Assembly (NCBI GenBank): GCA_027341315.1
Contig: DAIENA010000023.1
Span: 1-8,376, forward strand
Direction of reading: 5' to 3'
DNA: 8,376 bases
From: an archaeon
GTDB taxonomy: Archaea; Nanobdellota; Nanobdellia; Pacearchaeales; GW2011-AR1
Shown piece by piece: positions 1 to 5,654 of the stretch. A model generated the notes under the pieces. It did no database searches and was not told the origin of the DNA. It worked only from the letters and a program-made list of their open reading frames with translations. The translations under genes and the position numbers were made by a program. How positions within the stretch are numbered: the stretch's first letter is position 1; the number at the start of each line of letters is the position of its first letter.

Positions 1-286
1 TTTTAGACGATTCGACACCGTCGCGAATCAGTGCAGTTTTCAGAGCATCATATATTTTTGAATTTGCGTCGTTAGCTTCCGCCGACGTTGAGCCATTTGT
101 CTGAATTGTAAAATGGACTGAAACTACGTCCGGCATAACTTTCAGCGTTGAAGTTCCCTGAACAGTCAATGTGTCATCACCATGACTCACTAAACTCTGA
201 AACATAAAAAGTGCAACAAGCGCAATCACTAAAACAACTCCTGCAATTATGGACGTTACAACAATTGCATTGTTTTCTTTTTTCAT
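1..286 (-). CDS. SIMPL-domain (DUF541) membrane-anchored protein, C-terminus outside window
   Basis: The first 95 residues are visible and the rest lies beyond the left edge. Residues 1-6 are a short charged start (MKKENN). Residues 7-29 form one hydrophobic segment (AIVVTSIIAGVVLVIALVAL...), an uncleaved anchor or signal sequence that would put the rest outside the membrane. From residue 40 the sequence (LTVQGTSTLKVMPDVVSVHF) matches the start of the SIMPL/DUF541 fold: a beta strand ending in 'G.s...v.PD', a second strand, then a helix with 'A...N......AL'. SIMPL proteins are periplasmic or cell-surface in bacteria and their biochemical role is poorly known. The ATG at 284-286 has a strong GGAGG site at 296-300. 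That site sits in the 15-nt gap after the winged-helix gene, so the two are very likely one operon. Confidence 0.8.
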   Translation of the reverse strand, partial: MKKENNAIVVTSIIAGVVLVIALVALFMFQSLVSHGDDTLTVQGTSTLKVMPDVVSVHFTIQTNGSTSAEANDANSKIYDALKTALIRDGVESSK

Positions 287-301
287 TTTGCTTTTCCTCC
301 T

Positions 302-880
302 TTATAATTTTCTCCAATTTACCAACGAAAAAATGATAAGGGCCAAAAGTCCTCCGGCAAAAAACCACATCCAAACCGGAGACGAAGCAATTTCTCCGCC
401 TGTTGAAATTAGTTTGTCGGCAACGGCCGGCGAGTTAACGTAACCTGACGAGGCTGCCAAGTTTTCCACCGCGACGTTTCTAACGGCGACGATTTTTTCA
501 TATGCAAAAATTGCAAAAGTTCCCGCTACGAGTAAAATCGCCGACGGTAAAATAGATTTTATTTTTTCTATAGAAGTGTTTTTCGGCGAAATAATTATAG
601 ACTTATTTGTTAATTCGTACATTAAAATCTTCTTCCCTTTTTTGCTCCAGAAAAAATTTTTCCTCTTTTGAACAAAACCTGCGTCGAGAAGTTTTTTTAA
701 GTTATACTCAACGGTGTTAATTGGAATTTCAATTTTATCTGACAAGTCTTTTTCGCTTGCTTCCTTACTTTCCGCCAGGTATTCAATTATCTTTTTGCAT
801 GTCTTATTTGACAAAATATCCGCAAGATGTTTTGTCTTTTCGTCATCAAGAGACATCAAAATAAACTTTTCTTCGGCCAT
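302..880 (-). CDS. Winged-helix (ArsR-like) DNA-binding protein with two C-terminal membrane segments
   Basis: The protein has 192 residues. Residues about 13-90 form a winged-helix domain: helices around LADILSNKTCKKIIEYLAE, a recognition-helix region INTVEYNLKKLLDAGFV (54-70), and a wing ending in FFWSKKGKKILMYEL (76-90). Residues 94-100 (SIIISPK) link to a first hydrophobic segment at about 110-127. A second lies at about 169-187 (VWMWFFAGGLLALIIFSLVNW), and roughly 40 residues between them would face the other side of the membrane. Similar wHTH proteins with hydrophobic tails are common in DPANN archaea, but their targets are unknown. It may sense an envelope condition and regulate its operon partner, the SIMPL protein 15 nt downstream; that is inference. 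M1 is preferred because residues 5-12 (KFILMSLD) fit the family start and a TATA box sits 25 bp upstream. M9 is a possible alternative start. Confidence 0.8.
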   Translation of the reverse strand: MAEEKFILMSLDDEKTKHLADILSNKTCKKIIEYLAESKEASEKDLSDKIEIPINTVEYNLKKLLDAGFVQKRKNFFWSKKGKKILMYELTNKSIIISPKNTSIEKIKSILPSAILLVAGTFAIFAYEKIVAVRNVAVENLAASSGYVNSPAVADKLISTGGEIASSPVWMWFFAGGLLALIIFSLVNWRKL

Positions 881-900
881 GATTTATATAATCCCCTGAA

Positions 901-910
901 ATTTATAAAT
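901..910 (-). promoter_or_regulatory. TATA box of the winged-helix/SIMPL operon
   Basis: ATTTATAAAT on the minus strand, centred about 25 bp upstream of the ATG at 880. Archaeal transcription usually starts about 25 bp from the TATA centre, so the transcript would begin at or next to the start codon (leaderless). A second TATA-like stretch at 882-890 (TATATAAAT) would instead start transcription near residue M9 of the ORF. Confidence 0.55.
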
Positions 911-944
911 GATGCGAAGAGTTCAATTAAGATTGAAGTTATAA

Positions 945-1208
945 TTAATTTCTGTGAATTTGGGAAAAAGCAAGTTCATATTTAGGGTCATACATGGTAA
1001 TTTTTAAGGTTACTTTGTTGTTATGATAATAAAGAAATTTTTCTATTTTTAATTTTTTGTCATCAAAATTTAATCTCTCGTCAATACAATTTTTACAAAG
1101 ATCCCATTTGAACAATTTATAATTATGCCGCGTTTTGTCATCCGATAAATCCGGGGAACCGTCTTTATTCATTTTAAAACTTCTCTCAATGAATTTTTTT
1201 GATTCCAT
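945..1208 (-). CDS. Uncharacterised 87-residue protein following hisS
   Basis: Not recognised. It is a short, lysine-rich, soluble-looking protein with no membrane segment. The N-terminal third is charged (MESKKFIERSFKMNKDGSPD). A single CxxC pair lies in WDLCKNCIDERL (about residues 35-46), which alone is too little to call a zinc site. The C-terminal half alternates hydrophobic and polar residues (KVTLKITMYDPKYELAF) and could form a small beta sheet. Its ATG follows the hisS TAG stop with no gap, so translation is probably coupled to hisS; only a weak AAAGGG lies 10-15 nt upstream. It may be the last gene of the tRNA-His/GNAT/hisS operon. It is AT-rich and CpG-poor, like the GNAT genes and unlike hisS. 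Met13 is a possible alternative start. It could be spurious, but the tight junction argues for a real gene. Confidence 0.5.
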   Translation of the reverse strand: MESKKFIERSFKMNKDGSPDLSDDKTRHNYKLFKWDLCKNCIDERLNFDDKKLKIEKFLYYHNNKVTLKITMYDPKYELAFSQIHRN

Positions 1209-2353
1209 CTAAATTTTCCCTTTATCCAATTTCGTTATTGTCAAAGTCACTTCTTTACCGGTGAGCATATTTTTTATTTTTATCTTCTTTTCTTCAACTT
1301 CTTTTTTACCGACGAAGATTACTTTTTTTATTCCATATGAGTTAGCGTACTCGAGAGCTTTTCCCGGTTTTCCGAAATAAACACTTGCATTTTTTCCGGA
1401 TTTCTTAGTTTCTCCGCCACGTCAATTGCGTTTTTGTCTTCGTCCAGGGAAACGACAAGAATTTTTTCGATGTCAATAATTGCATTTGTAACGGCCATTA
1501 ATCTTTCTATGGAAAATGAAAGCCCCGTCGACTCGACTCCGTCAATCATGTAAGTTCCGCCGCCGCAGATTGTTTCCTTAATATCTGATTTTATTTCAAA
1601 AACGTTTCCTGTGTAATATGAAAGCCCGCGTGCGAGCGTCGGCGAAAAAATCACCTCGACGCCGTAAAACTTAACATATTTTTTTAATTCTTCAATTTCT
1701 GAGTAGGATGGATAATTTTTGAAAAACTCCTCTTTGTTTTTAACAATTTTAAGAAGTTTTTCCGCGCCGATTTTTTTCAAATTTTCGTAAACTTCATTTT
1801 CCGGAAGTTTATCCAATTTATCCAATTCTTTTATTGCTTCTGATTTATTTTTAATTTGCGCTTCGTCCAAAATTTCGTTAAGAAGTTTTCTGTTATTGAC
1901 ATAAATTCTTGTGTTTATTTTAAGTGCATTGAAAATTTCCGAGACTGCCCCTAAAACTTCGGCCTGTTCTTTTATTGTCGCGCCGATGACGTCGATATCG
2001 CACTGGGTGAACTGTCTTAATCGATTTCCCTGAACGGGTTCGTCCCTGAAGACCGGCCCGATTTGAAATCTTTTGAACGGAAGTTTTTGATTTTTTGCAA
2101 TTCGTTTGAGTTGAAAAGTAAATTCATATCTTAAAGCTAATTTTCTTTTTCCCTTGTCCTGAAGCCGAAAAATGTCCGACACGGCTTCGTCGCCGGCGTT
2201 ATCACCTTTCACGAATTCTTCGTATTCGACGACGGGAGTTTCCGCTTCCTGAAAATTATACCGCTCGAACGTCTGACGCGCAACTTCCCGAATAAACGCG
2301 GCCTTTTCCGCTTCCTTTCCGATTTTATCTTTGAATCCTTTTACTGTTTCCAT
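1209..2353 (-). CDS. hisS: Histidyl-tRNA synthetase, C-terminal domain in a shifted (-1) frame
   Basis: Class II synthetase that charges tRNA-His in the cytoplasm. Residues 1-320 read from the ATG at 2353. They contain motif 1 around 36-47, motif 2 at about 94-124 (GPVFRDEPVQGNRLRQFTQ), the HisRS-specific histidine-binding strand ARGLSYYTGNVFE at 241-253, and motif 3 GLSFSIERL at 277-285. The zero frame then leaves the family pattern and stops at 1328 with unrelated residues. From about 1400 the -1 frame gives the correct anticodon-binding domain ending, including YFGKPGKALEYANSYGIKKV and LTGKEVTLTI, and stops at TAG 1209. One extra base in the A3 run (1401-1403) or A6 run (1390-1395) restores a 381-residue protein, short for HisRS. 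The start has a GGAG site and lies 1 nt after the upstream GNAT stop (TAA-A-ATG). The cognate tRNA lies about 1 kb upstream on the same strand. Confidence 0.9.
1390..1403 (-). other. hisS: Frameshift point in hisS
   Basis: On the minus strand this interval contains an A3 run (1401-1403), TCCGG, and an A6 run (1390-1395). Upstream, the HisRS pattern is in frame 0 (...DVAEKLRNPEK); downstream it is in frame -1 (NASVYFGKPGKALEYA). A single missing A in either run explains the change. The codons GAA AAA ATG also allow a -1 slip of tRNA-Lys on the A6 run, so programmed shifting cannot be excluded, but no canonical X-XXY-YYZ heptamer is present. A lost base in a homopolymer, real or from assembly, is the simplest reading. 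Confidence 0.8.
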
Positions 2354-2354
2354 T

Positions 2355-2825
2355 TTATTCTAAACTCCTTTCATAAATTATAGATGAAGGGATGAATTTA
2401 AACTTTTTCAAATTTTTTATTGAACTATCATTTTTCACAAACACCTGCGCGTAAATGTTTTTTATTTTTTGTTTTTTAAACCAATCAATCCTTCTTTCAG
2501 TTAATTTTTTTCCTATCCCTTTTTTTCTAAAATCTTTATTGAGATAATTCATGCGCAACCATCCATCTCTATTAAAAATATCGGCAAATGCAAAACCTAT
2601 AATTTTATTTTTAAATTCTGCAATTATCCAATAATCTTTTTTTGATTTTATTTCTTTATTAAAATTTTTAAAAATCTTTTTTATTCCACCAACATATTTA
2701 AAAATTTCTTTCTTGGTTTTTTTTGGGTATTGTGTTTTAAATTCGTCGACAACACTTTCGGAATAAATTTTCATAATTTGATTTAAATCTTCTTTCTTTG
2801 CTTTTTTAATAATTAAATCTTTCAT
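2355..2825 (-). CDS. GNAT-family N-acetyltransferase (second of tandem pair)
   Basis: A 156-residue protein of normal GNAT length. N-terminal strand MKDLIIKKA and helix (residues 1-24) are followed by a lysine-rich helical stretch (32-64), the strand YWIIAEFKNKIIGFAFADIF (65-84), and the acetyl-CoA pyrophosphate-binding motif A with RKKGIGKKL at 100-108. The C-terminal motif-B-like region NDSSIKNLKKFKFIP spans 132-146. GNAT enzymes move an acetyl group from acetyl-CoA to an amine. The substrate cannot be told here: protein N-termini, small amines and aminoglycosides are all possible. The gene starts 1 nt after the preceding GNAT stop (TAA-A-ATG), with AAGGAG about 10 nt upstream, and ends 1 nt before hisS. 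Its first nine codons are identical at DNA level to those of the upstream GNAT gene although the bodies differ. It is very AT- and lysine-rich, unlike hisS. Confidence 0.85.
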   Translation of the reverse strand: MKDLIIKKAKKEDLNQIMKIYSESVVDEFKTQYPKKTKKEIFKYVGGIKKIFKNFNKEIKSKKDYWIIAEFKNKIIGFAFADIFNRDGWLRMNYLNKDFRKKGIGKKLTERRIDWFKKQKIKNIYAQVFVKNDSSIKNLKKFKFIPSSIIYERSLE

Positions 2826-2829
2826 TTTA
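2800..2829 (-). repeat. 30-bp perfect direct repeat, copy 2 (start of second GNAT gene)
   Basis: Identical over 30 bp to 3245-3274. It covers the four bases before the ATG, the ATG, and the codons for MKDLIIKKA minus the last base. The period between copies is 445 bp, one gene length. Confidence 0.9.
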
Positions 2830-3270
2830 ATCCAACTCCTTTTCTATTAAAATATCTTTCTTACTAGGCAGTATCCCTAGTTTTTGATATAAACTGTTTG
2901 CTCTTGAATTTAAATCTGCAATTCCAAGAAATCTCTTAAATCCCTTTTCTTTGTATATTTTAAAAATTTCATTTAAAACAAAAGTTCCAATTCCTTTGTT
3001 TTGGAATTCTTCTTTTATTGCAAATTCTTCGCCAAATGCAACTTCCCCCGGGCACATAAATTTTGGATTTATGCAAATAAAACCTACAATTTTCCCATCA
3101 CTAAATATTGAATATAAATCATAAAACTTAAGAAAAAATTTCATTTTTTCCGCCGACTTCTTTTCCGTCCATTTCTCATTATAAGGAGATTTGGAAAACT
3201 CTTCACGATAAATTTTAGATAAAAGAGAAATATCTTTTACTCCTGCTTTTTTAATAATTAAATCTTTCAT
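2827..3270 (-). CDS. GNAT-family N-acetyltransferase (first of tandem pair)
   Basis: A 147-residue single-domain GNAT. The order is strand and helix MKDLIIKKAGVKDISLLSKI (1-20), strands YSIFSDGKIVGFICINPKF (53-71), a negatively charged strand EVAFGEEFAIKEEF (76-89), motif A QNKGIGTFVLNEIF (90-103), strand FKRFLGIADL (111-120), and motif B NSRANSLYQKLGI (121-133). The last pattern (N..A..LY.K.GF) is the best-conserved GNAT ending, so the family call is firm; the acceptor substrate is unknown. It is the first protein gene after tRNA-His. It has a good AAGGAG site 10-18 nt upstream of the ATG and no TATA box of its own in the 70-nt gap, so it probably shares the tRNA transcript. It is CpG-poor and AT-rich, which together with the duplicated start region suggests acquisition or rearrangement. 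Confidence 0.88.
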   Translation of the reverse strand: MKDLIIKKAGVKDISLLSKIYREEFSKSPYNEKWTEKKSAEKMKFFLKFYDLYSIFSDGKIVGFICINPKFMCPGEVAFGEEFAIKEEFQNKGIGTFVLNEIFKIYKEKGFKRFLGIADLNSRANSLYQKLGILPSKKDILIEKELD

Positions 3271-3274
3271 TTTA
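3245..3274 (-). repeat. 30-bp perfect direct repeat, copy 1 (start of first GNAT gene)
   Basis: Identical over 30 bp to 2800-2829, also in register with the start codon and first nine codons of its gene. Protein similarity between the two GNATs falls away right after this block. Confidence 0.9.
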
Positions 3275-3287
3275 CTTCTCCTTAATT

Positions 3288-3296
3288 AGCGGGAGG
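3288..3296 (-). repeat. Direct repeat of the tRNA-His 3' end (distal copy)
   Basis: AGCGGGAGG on the plus strand (CCTCCCGCT in the tRNA sense), identical to 3341-3349, which holds the tRNA acceptor 3' strand and discriminator. The spacing is 53 bp and the segment between is mostly an inverted repeat. A duplicated tRNA 3' end is the usual mark of an attachment site, but here the enclosed segment is far too small to be an integrated element. Confidence 0.6.
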
Positions 3297-3300
3297 CGAG

Positions 3301-3344
3301 CGCTTTTAACTCTCCCAAATACAAATGGTTCAGAGCTAAAAGCG
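3301..3344 (-). repeat. Inverted repeat (12-bp hairpin) overlapping the tRNA-His 3' end
   Basis: CGCTTTTAACTC (3301-3312) pairs with GAGCTAAAAGCG (3333-3344) around a 20-nt loop. On the plus strand there is one A/C mismatch. In the minus-strand transcript that position becomes a G-U wobble, so the tRNA-sense RNA forms an uninterrupted 12-bp stem. The 5' arm in RNA sense includes tRNA positions 70-73, so this hairpin competes with the acceptor stem. No T-run follows it. It could separate tRNA from mRNA as a processing signal or be the remnant of a small mobile sequence. Confidence 0.65.
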
Positions 3345-3411
3345 GGAGGAGGGAATCGAACCCTCGTTTTACGGACCACAACCGCACGTTCTGCCACTGA
3401 ACTACAACCGC
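3341..3411 (-). tRNA. tRNA-His (GUG), atypical acceptor stem
   Basis: A cloverleaf can be drawn. D stem GTTC/GAAC with a 7-nt loop; anticodon stem TGCGG/CCGTA with loop TTGTGGT and anticodon GTG at 3377-3379; T stem GAGGG/CCCTC with loop TTCGATT. The base before position 1 (3412) is an encoded G, as expected for the extra G-1 of tRNA-His. The acceptor stem GCGGTTG/CTCCCGC pairs at 1-4 and 7, but 5:68 is U/C and 6:67 is U/U. The discriminator is U instead of the usual C73 of archaeal and bacterial tRNA-His. No CCA is encoded. The 5' half looks like a normal tRNA-His, while the 3' strand would fit a GCGGGAG 5' strand, so the 3' end may have been replaced. It may be functional, edited, or degenerate. 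Confidence 0.85.
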
Positions 3412-3438
3412 CATTATAATTTAATTCAGGCAAAGTGC

Positions 3439-3446
3439 ATTTATAA
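3439..3446 (-). promoter_or_regulatory. TATA box upstream of tRNA-His
   Basis: TTATAAAT on the minus strand, centred about 31 bp before tRNA position 1. Initiation about 25 bp downstream would fall near 3417, leaving a short 5' leader for RNase P. The 131-bp stretch 3412-3542 holds this element and a palindrome but no gene. Confidence 0.55.
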
Positions 3447-3527
3447 CGTTTTTTAAAATTAGAGTTAAAACTAGAGAAATCCTTTCTAATGATGGGGATA
3501 ACTCCGTTGATTTATCATAAGAATCCG

Positions 3528-3541
3528 AACTCCCGGGAGTT
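3528..3541. repeat. 14-bp perfect palindrome after the amidotransferase gene
   Basis: AACTCCCGGGAGTT, directly after the stop codon at 3543. As RNA it could form a 5-bp stem with a CCGG loop. Read on the plus strand it is followed by T5 and T6 runs and resembles a terminator, but no plus-strand gene leads into it. On the minus strand no T-run follows. It could be a protein-binding site or a block to antisense transcription. Confidence 0.4.
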
Positions 3542-3542
3542 T

Positions 3543-4091
3543 TTAAGTTTTTTGGGAGGTCTTAACAAACTCTTTTAACAATTCATGATTGTAAACTTCC
3601 GGATGAAATAAAACTCCGTAAATTTTTTTTGTTTTGTGTTTGAATGCCATTGGAAAATTTCCGTTGTCGAACTGTGCAAACCCTTCCGGAAGCATAATAG
3701 ATTTATTGTGTAAAAAATAAACTTTATTTTTTCCATTTAGGCCCAAAAATGTTTCTTTAAAATTTATTTCGGATAATCCAATATATTTGTCGTCGACGAG
3801 TCGTCCGCTAAAAACGAGTCCTATAGCCTGCATTCCCGCGCAGATTCCAAGGACCGGTTTTTTAAAATTTTTTAACCATAAAAAATTTTTAGCATTTTCC
3901 AAATATTCAAAATCATCAAGCGACGTCCCGGACAAAATCACTCCGCTCGCGTTTTTCAGGTCCGAATTTTTTATTTTATCGTACCCGCAAACGACGACCT
4001 CATTTCCCGTCGACGAAACGATTTTTTCGATTGGCCGGACGAATTCGAGTTCGTGCATTTTTTCTTTGCACAAAGAAACAATTAATATCAT
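3543..4091 (-). CDS. Class I glutamine amidotransferase, GMP synthase subunit A-like
   Basis: A 182-residue single-domain glutaminase. It has an N-terminal strand MILIVSLC, the oxyanion-side strand GVILSGTSLDD (50-60), the nucleophile elbow GICAGMQ with Cys84, and the His/Glu pair of the catalytic triad in FHPEV (His163, Glu165). A conserved middle strand 'LGICAGMQAIGLVFSGRL' and the ending KIYGVLFHPEV fit the GuaA/TrpG class I group. The size and the layout (short, no synthase domain) match the stand-alone glutaminase subunit of archaeal GMP synthase, which hands ammonia to a separate ATP-pyrophosphatase subunit. That partner is not in the window, so the pathway is not proven; another class I amidotransferase is possible. 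It lies 24 nt after the unknown 271-residue gene and probably shares its transcript. There is no clear Shine-Dalgarno site. M1 is kept because the first beta strand needs residues 1-8. Confidence 0.8.
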   Translation of the reverse strand: MILIVSLCKEKMHELEFVRPIEKIVSSTGNEVVVCGYDKIKNSDLKNASGVILSGTSLDDFEYLENAKNFLWLKNFKKPVLGICAGMQAIGLVFSGRLVDDKYIGLSEINFKETFLGLNGKNKVYFLHNKSIMLPEGFAQFDNGNFPMAFKHKTKKIYGVLFHPEVYNHELLKEFVKTSQKT

Positions 4092-4115
4092 TTTTATAAA
4101 TAAAAAAGAAAACTC

Positions 4116-4931
4116 TTAAACTTTTTGATTCCCTGTTTTTGTAGATTCATAATTCAAAATTAAGGACAATGCATCTCTTAATTTTAAATTTTTAAAATTC
4201 TTTAGAAAAGTTTGTTTCATGAACTCCGAAGCACCACTAATCTTTTCATTTCCTAAAAGAAGCAACGTGTCGTGAAAGTCATTAAATAAAAAAGGATTCT
4301 CTTTTAATCTATTAATAATATAATCGTGACGGGAGTTTCTAATTCCATTTATAGCTAGACTAACTAATTGGTCATTTTCGTTGTCTGAAAATTCAATTTC
4401 AAAAAAATTTTGGCTATATTGGGAAACAAAAGTTTCAAGACCATTCACCATCTCAAAAGACGCGGATCTTACAACCGAATCAAGGGGAATTTTGTCAGCA
4501 ACAGGAGATAAATAAGAATCTTCTTCAAAGTTAGAGTTCTCATTCAACTCTCGATATATCCTAGAAACAACAAAATTTCCGTCCATAAATTTCAAAAGTT
4601 TAGATTTTGGATGGTCAGCATCTTGTGTGTTTACGTTTTCTTCCTGAATATATCTTAATTTTCCATTTTTAAAAAAGTAAAAGACATTTTCATACCCAAT
4701 AGTCTCTTCTTTTTCATCTTCAAGTTTAACAAATCCTGAATATTTATCTAAATTTTCTATCTCATCCAAAAAAGGGATTCTTTTTTTATCTGTCCCTTTT
4801 AGAGACTCATTTGCAAAATCTATGAAAAATTCCGGTTCCTTAAATGTGTCTACCCAATTTTCTGGAAAATAAGAAAACCCCCGAACTTCATCTAACATAT
4901 CCTGAAACTTCCACATTAAATCAAATTCCAT
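4116..4931 (-). CDS. Uncharacterised acidic soluble protein
   Basis: Not recognised. It has 271 residues, many of them acidic and aromatic, with no membrane segment or signal peptide. The N-terminal part is rich in aromatic residues (GFSYFPENWVDTFKEPEFF, residues 18-36). The middle holds short strands such as NVFYFFKNGKLRYIQEE. The C-terminal third is helical and leucine-rich (FLFNDFHDTLLLLGNEKI, FLKNFKNLKLRDALSLIL). No catalytic motif is visible. It has its own TATA box and is the lead gene of a probable two-gene unit with the amidotransferase. The coding sequence is almost free of CpG (none in 4681-4800) while dph6 next to it is CpG-rich, so it may have a different origin. M1 is favoured over M6 by the promoter spacing, which would make the mRNA leaderless. 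Confidence 0.75.
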   Translation of the reverse strand: MEFDLMWKFQDMLDEVRGFSYFPENWVDTFKEPEFFIDFANESLKGTDKKRIPFLDEIENLDKYSGFVKLEDEKEETIGYENVFYFFKNGKLRYIQEENVNTQDADHPKSKLLKFMDGNFVVSRIYRELNENSNFEEDSYLSPVADKIPLDSVVRSASFEMVNGLETFVSQYSQNFFEIEFSDNENDQLVSLAINGIRNSRHDYIINRLKENPFLFNDFHDTLLLLGNEKISGASEFMKQTFLKNFKNLKLRDALSLILNYESTKTGNQKV

Positions 4932-4950
4932 TAAAGTAAAAAATTTTAGG

Positions 4951-4960
4951 ATTTATAAAA
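4951..4960 (-). promoter_or_regulatory. TATA box of the 271-residue protein/amidotransferase unit
   Basis: TTTTATAAAT on the minus strand, centred about 25 bp before the ATG at 4931, predicting a leaderless mRNA. It lies in the 46-bp gap after dph6, so this unit is probably transcribed apart from the scpA-dph6 operon. Confidence 0.55.
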
Positions 4961-4977
4961 ATAATTGTTATTAATTA

Positions 4978-5649
4978 TCATTTAACTTCAACCTCCAGCC
5001 TGAATGAATTTTCGCCCTCTTTCAAAATTTTTTTTCCGACGACGTTTAAAGGACGTGAAAATAACGGGCAGTCGACGACGAACGTTTCATATTCCCCGCC
5101 TTCACCGGCGACGTGAATTTTATATTTTTTATTTAACGTTTTAATTTCGTCGATAAATTTTTTGTCGATTTCGCGTCCAATCCATTTTTCGTCAAACGGA
5201 AATGCAAAGACGCCGGTTAAAATTATTTTAAATTTATTTTTTACCAGTTCTTCCAGATAAATTTCCTCATCTTTTTGCCAAAGCGGATTGAAGCAAACAA
5301 GTCCGAGTTCGTCGCAAATTCTTTGAATTCTCGACGCCTGATAAACCGATTTTATCGCGCCTGTTACGACGCCGTCGATTTTAAATTTATTTTTTGCTTT
5401 TTTTATTGCGTCACGTAAATCCGTCAATTCGTCCTCTTTTTTTCCGTCGGTTCTTTGAATTAAAATCGGTACGTTCATCGACGACGCCTGAATTTTCGTT
5501 TTCTCGACGGCCGGCGTGTGAAACATAAAACTTTCTTTATTTTTTGAAAATATTGAAATCAAACACTCAATTTCGTGCCCGTATTTTTTTGAGACGTATG
5601 TCGCATAAACCGAATCTTTCCCGCCAGAAAAAAGAACGCCGAGTTTCAT
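4978..5649 (-). CDS. dph6: Diphthine--ammonia ligase (archaeal Dph6, ATP-pyrophosphatase family)
   Basis: Catalyses the last step of diphthamide synthesis: ATP-dependent amidation of diphthine on a histidine of elongation factor 2, in the cytoplasm. The 223-residue length is usual for the archaeal single-domain form. Evidence: the PP-loop SGGKDS at 8-13 in the N-terminal strand MKLGVLFSGGKDS; FHTPAVEKTKIQASSMNVPI (43-62); the conserved GVVTGAIKSVYQASRIQRIC (93-112) followed by PLW (122-124); and the family signature GEGGEYETFVVDCPLF (182-197). It starts 5 nt after the preceding stop codon (TAG GACTT ATG), so it is probably the third gene of the scpA operon, with AGGA partly formed by that stop. 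Codons are CpG-rich (14 CG in 5041-5160), typical of the core genes here. The other diphthamide genes (dph2, dph5) are not in the window. Confidence 0.93.
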   Translation of the reverse strand: MKLGVLFSGGKDSVYATYVSKKYGHEIECLISIFSKNKESFMFHTPAVEKTKIQASSMNVPILIQRTDGKKEDELTDLRDAIKKAKNKFKIDGVVTGAIKSVYQASRIQRICDELGLVCFNPLWQKDEEIYLEELVKNKFKIILTGVFAFPFDEKWIGREIDKKFIDEIKTLNKKYKIHVAGEGGEYETFVVDCPLFSRPLNVVGKKILKEGENSFRLEVEVK

Positions 5650-5654
5650 AAGTC

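Noticed and set aside
1328..1389. HisRS ending as ...QVFISENREKLSSTLTHME in the zero frame
   Set aside because: This tail does not fit the family, while the -1 frame gives a typical HisRS C-terminus over the same bases.
3528..3558. Rho-independent terminator on the plus strand (palindrome followed by T runs)
   Set aside because: No plus-strand gene precedes it and archaea do not rely on such terminators; listed only as a palindrome.
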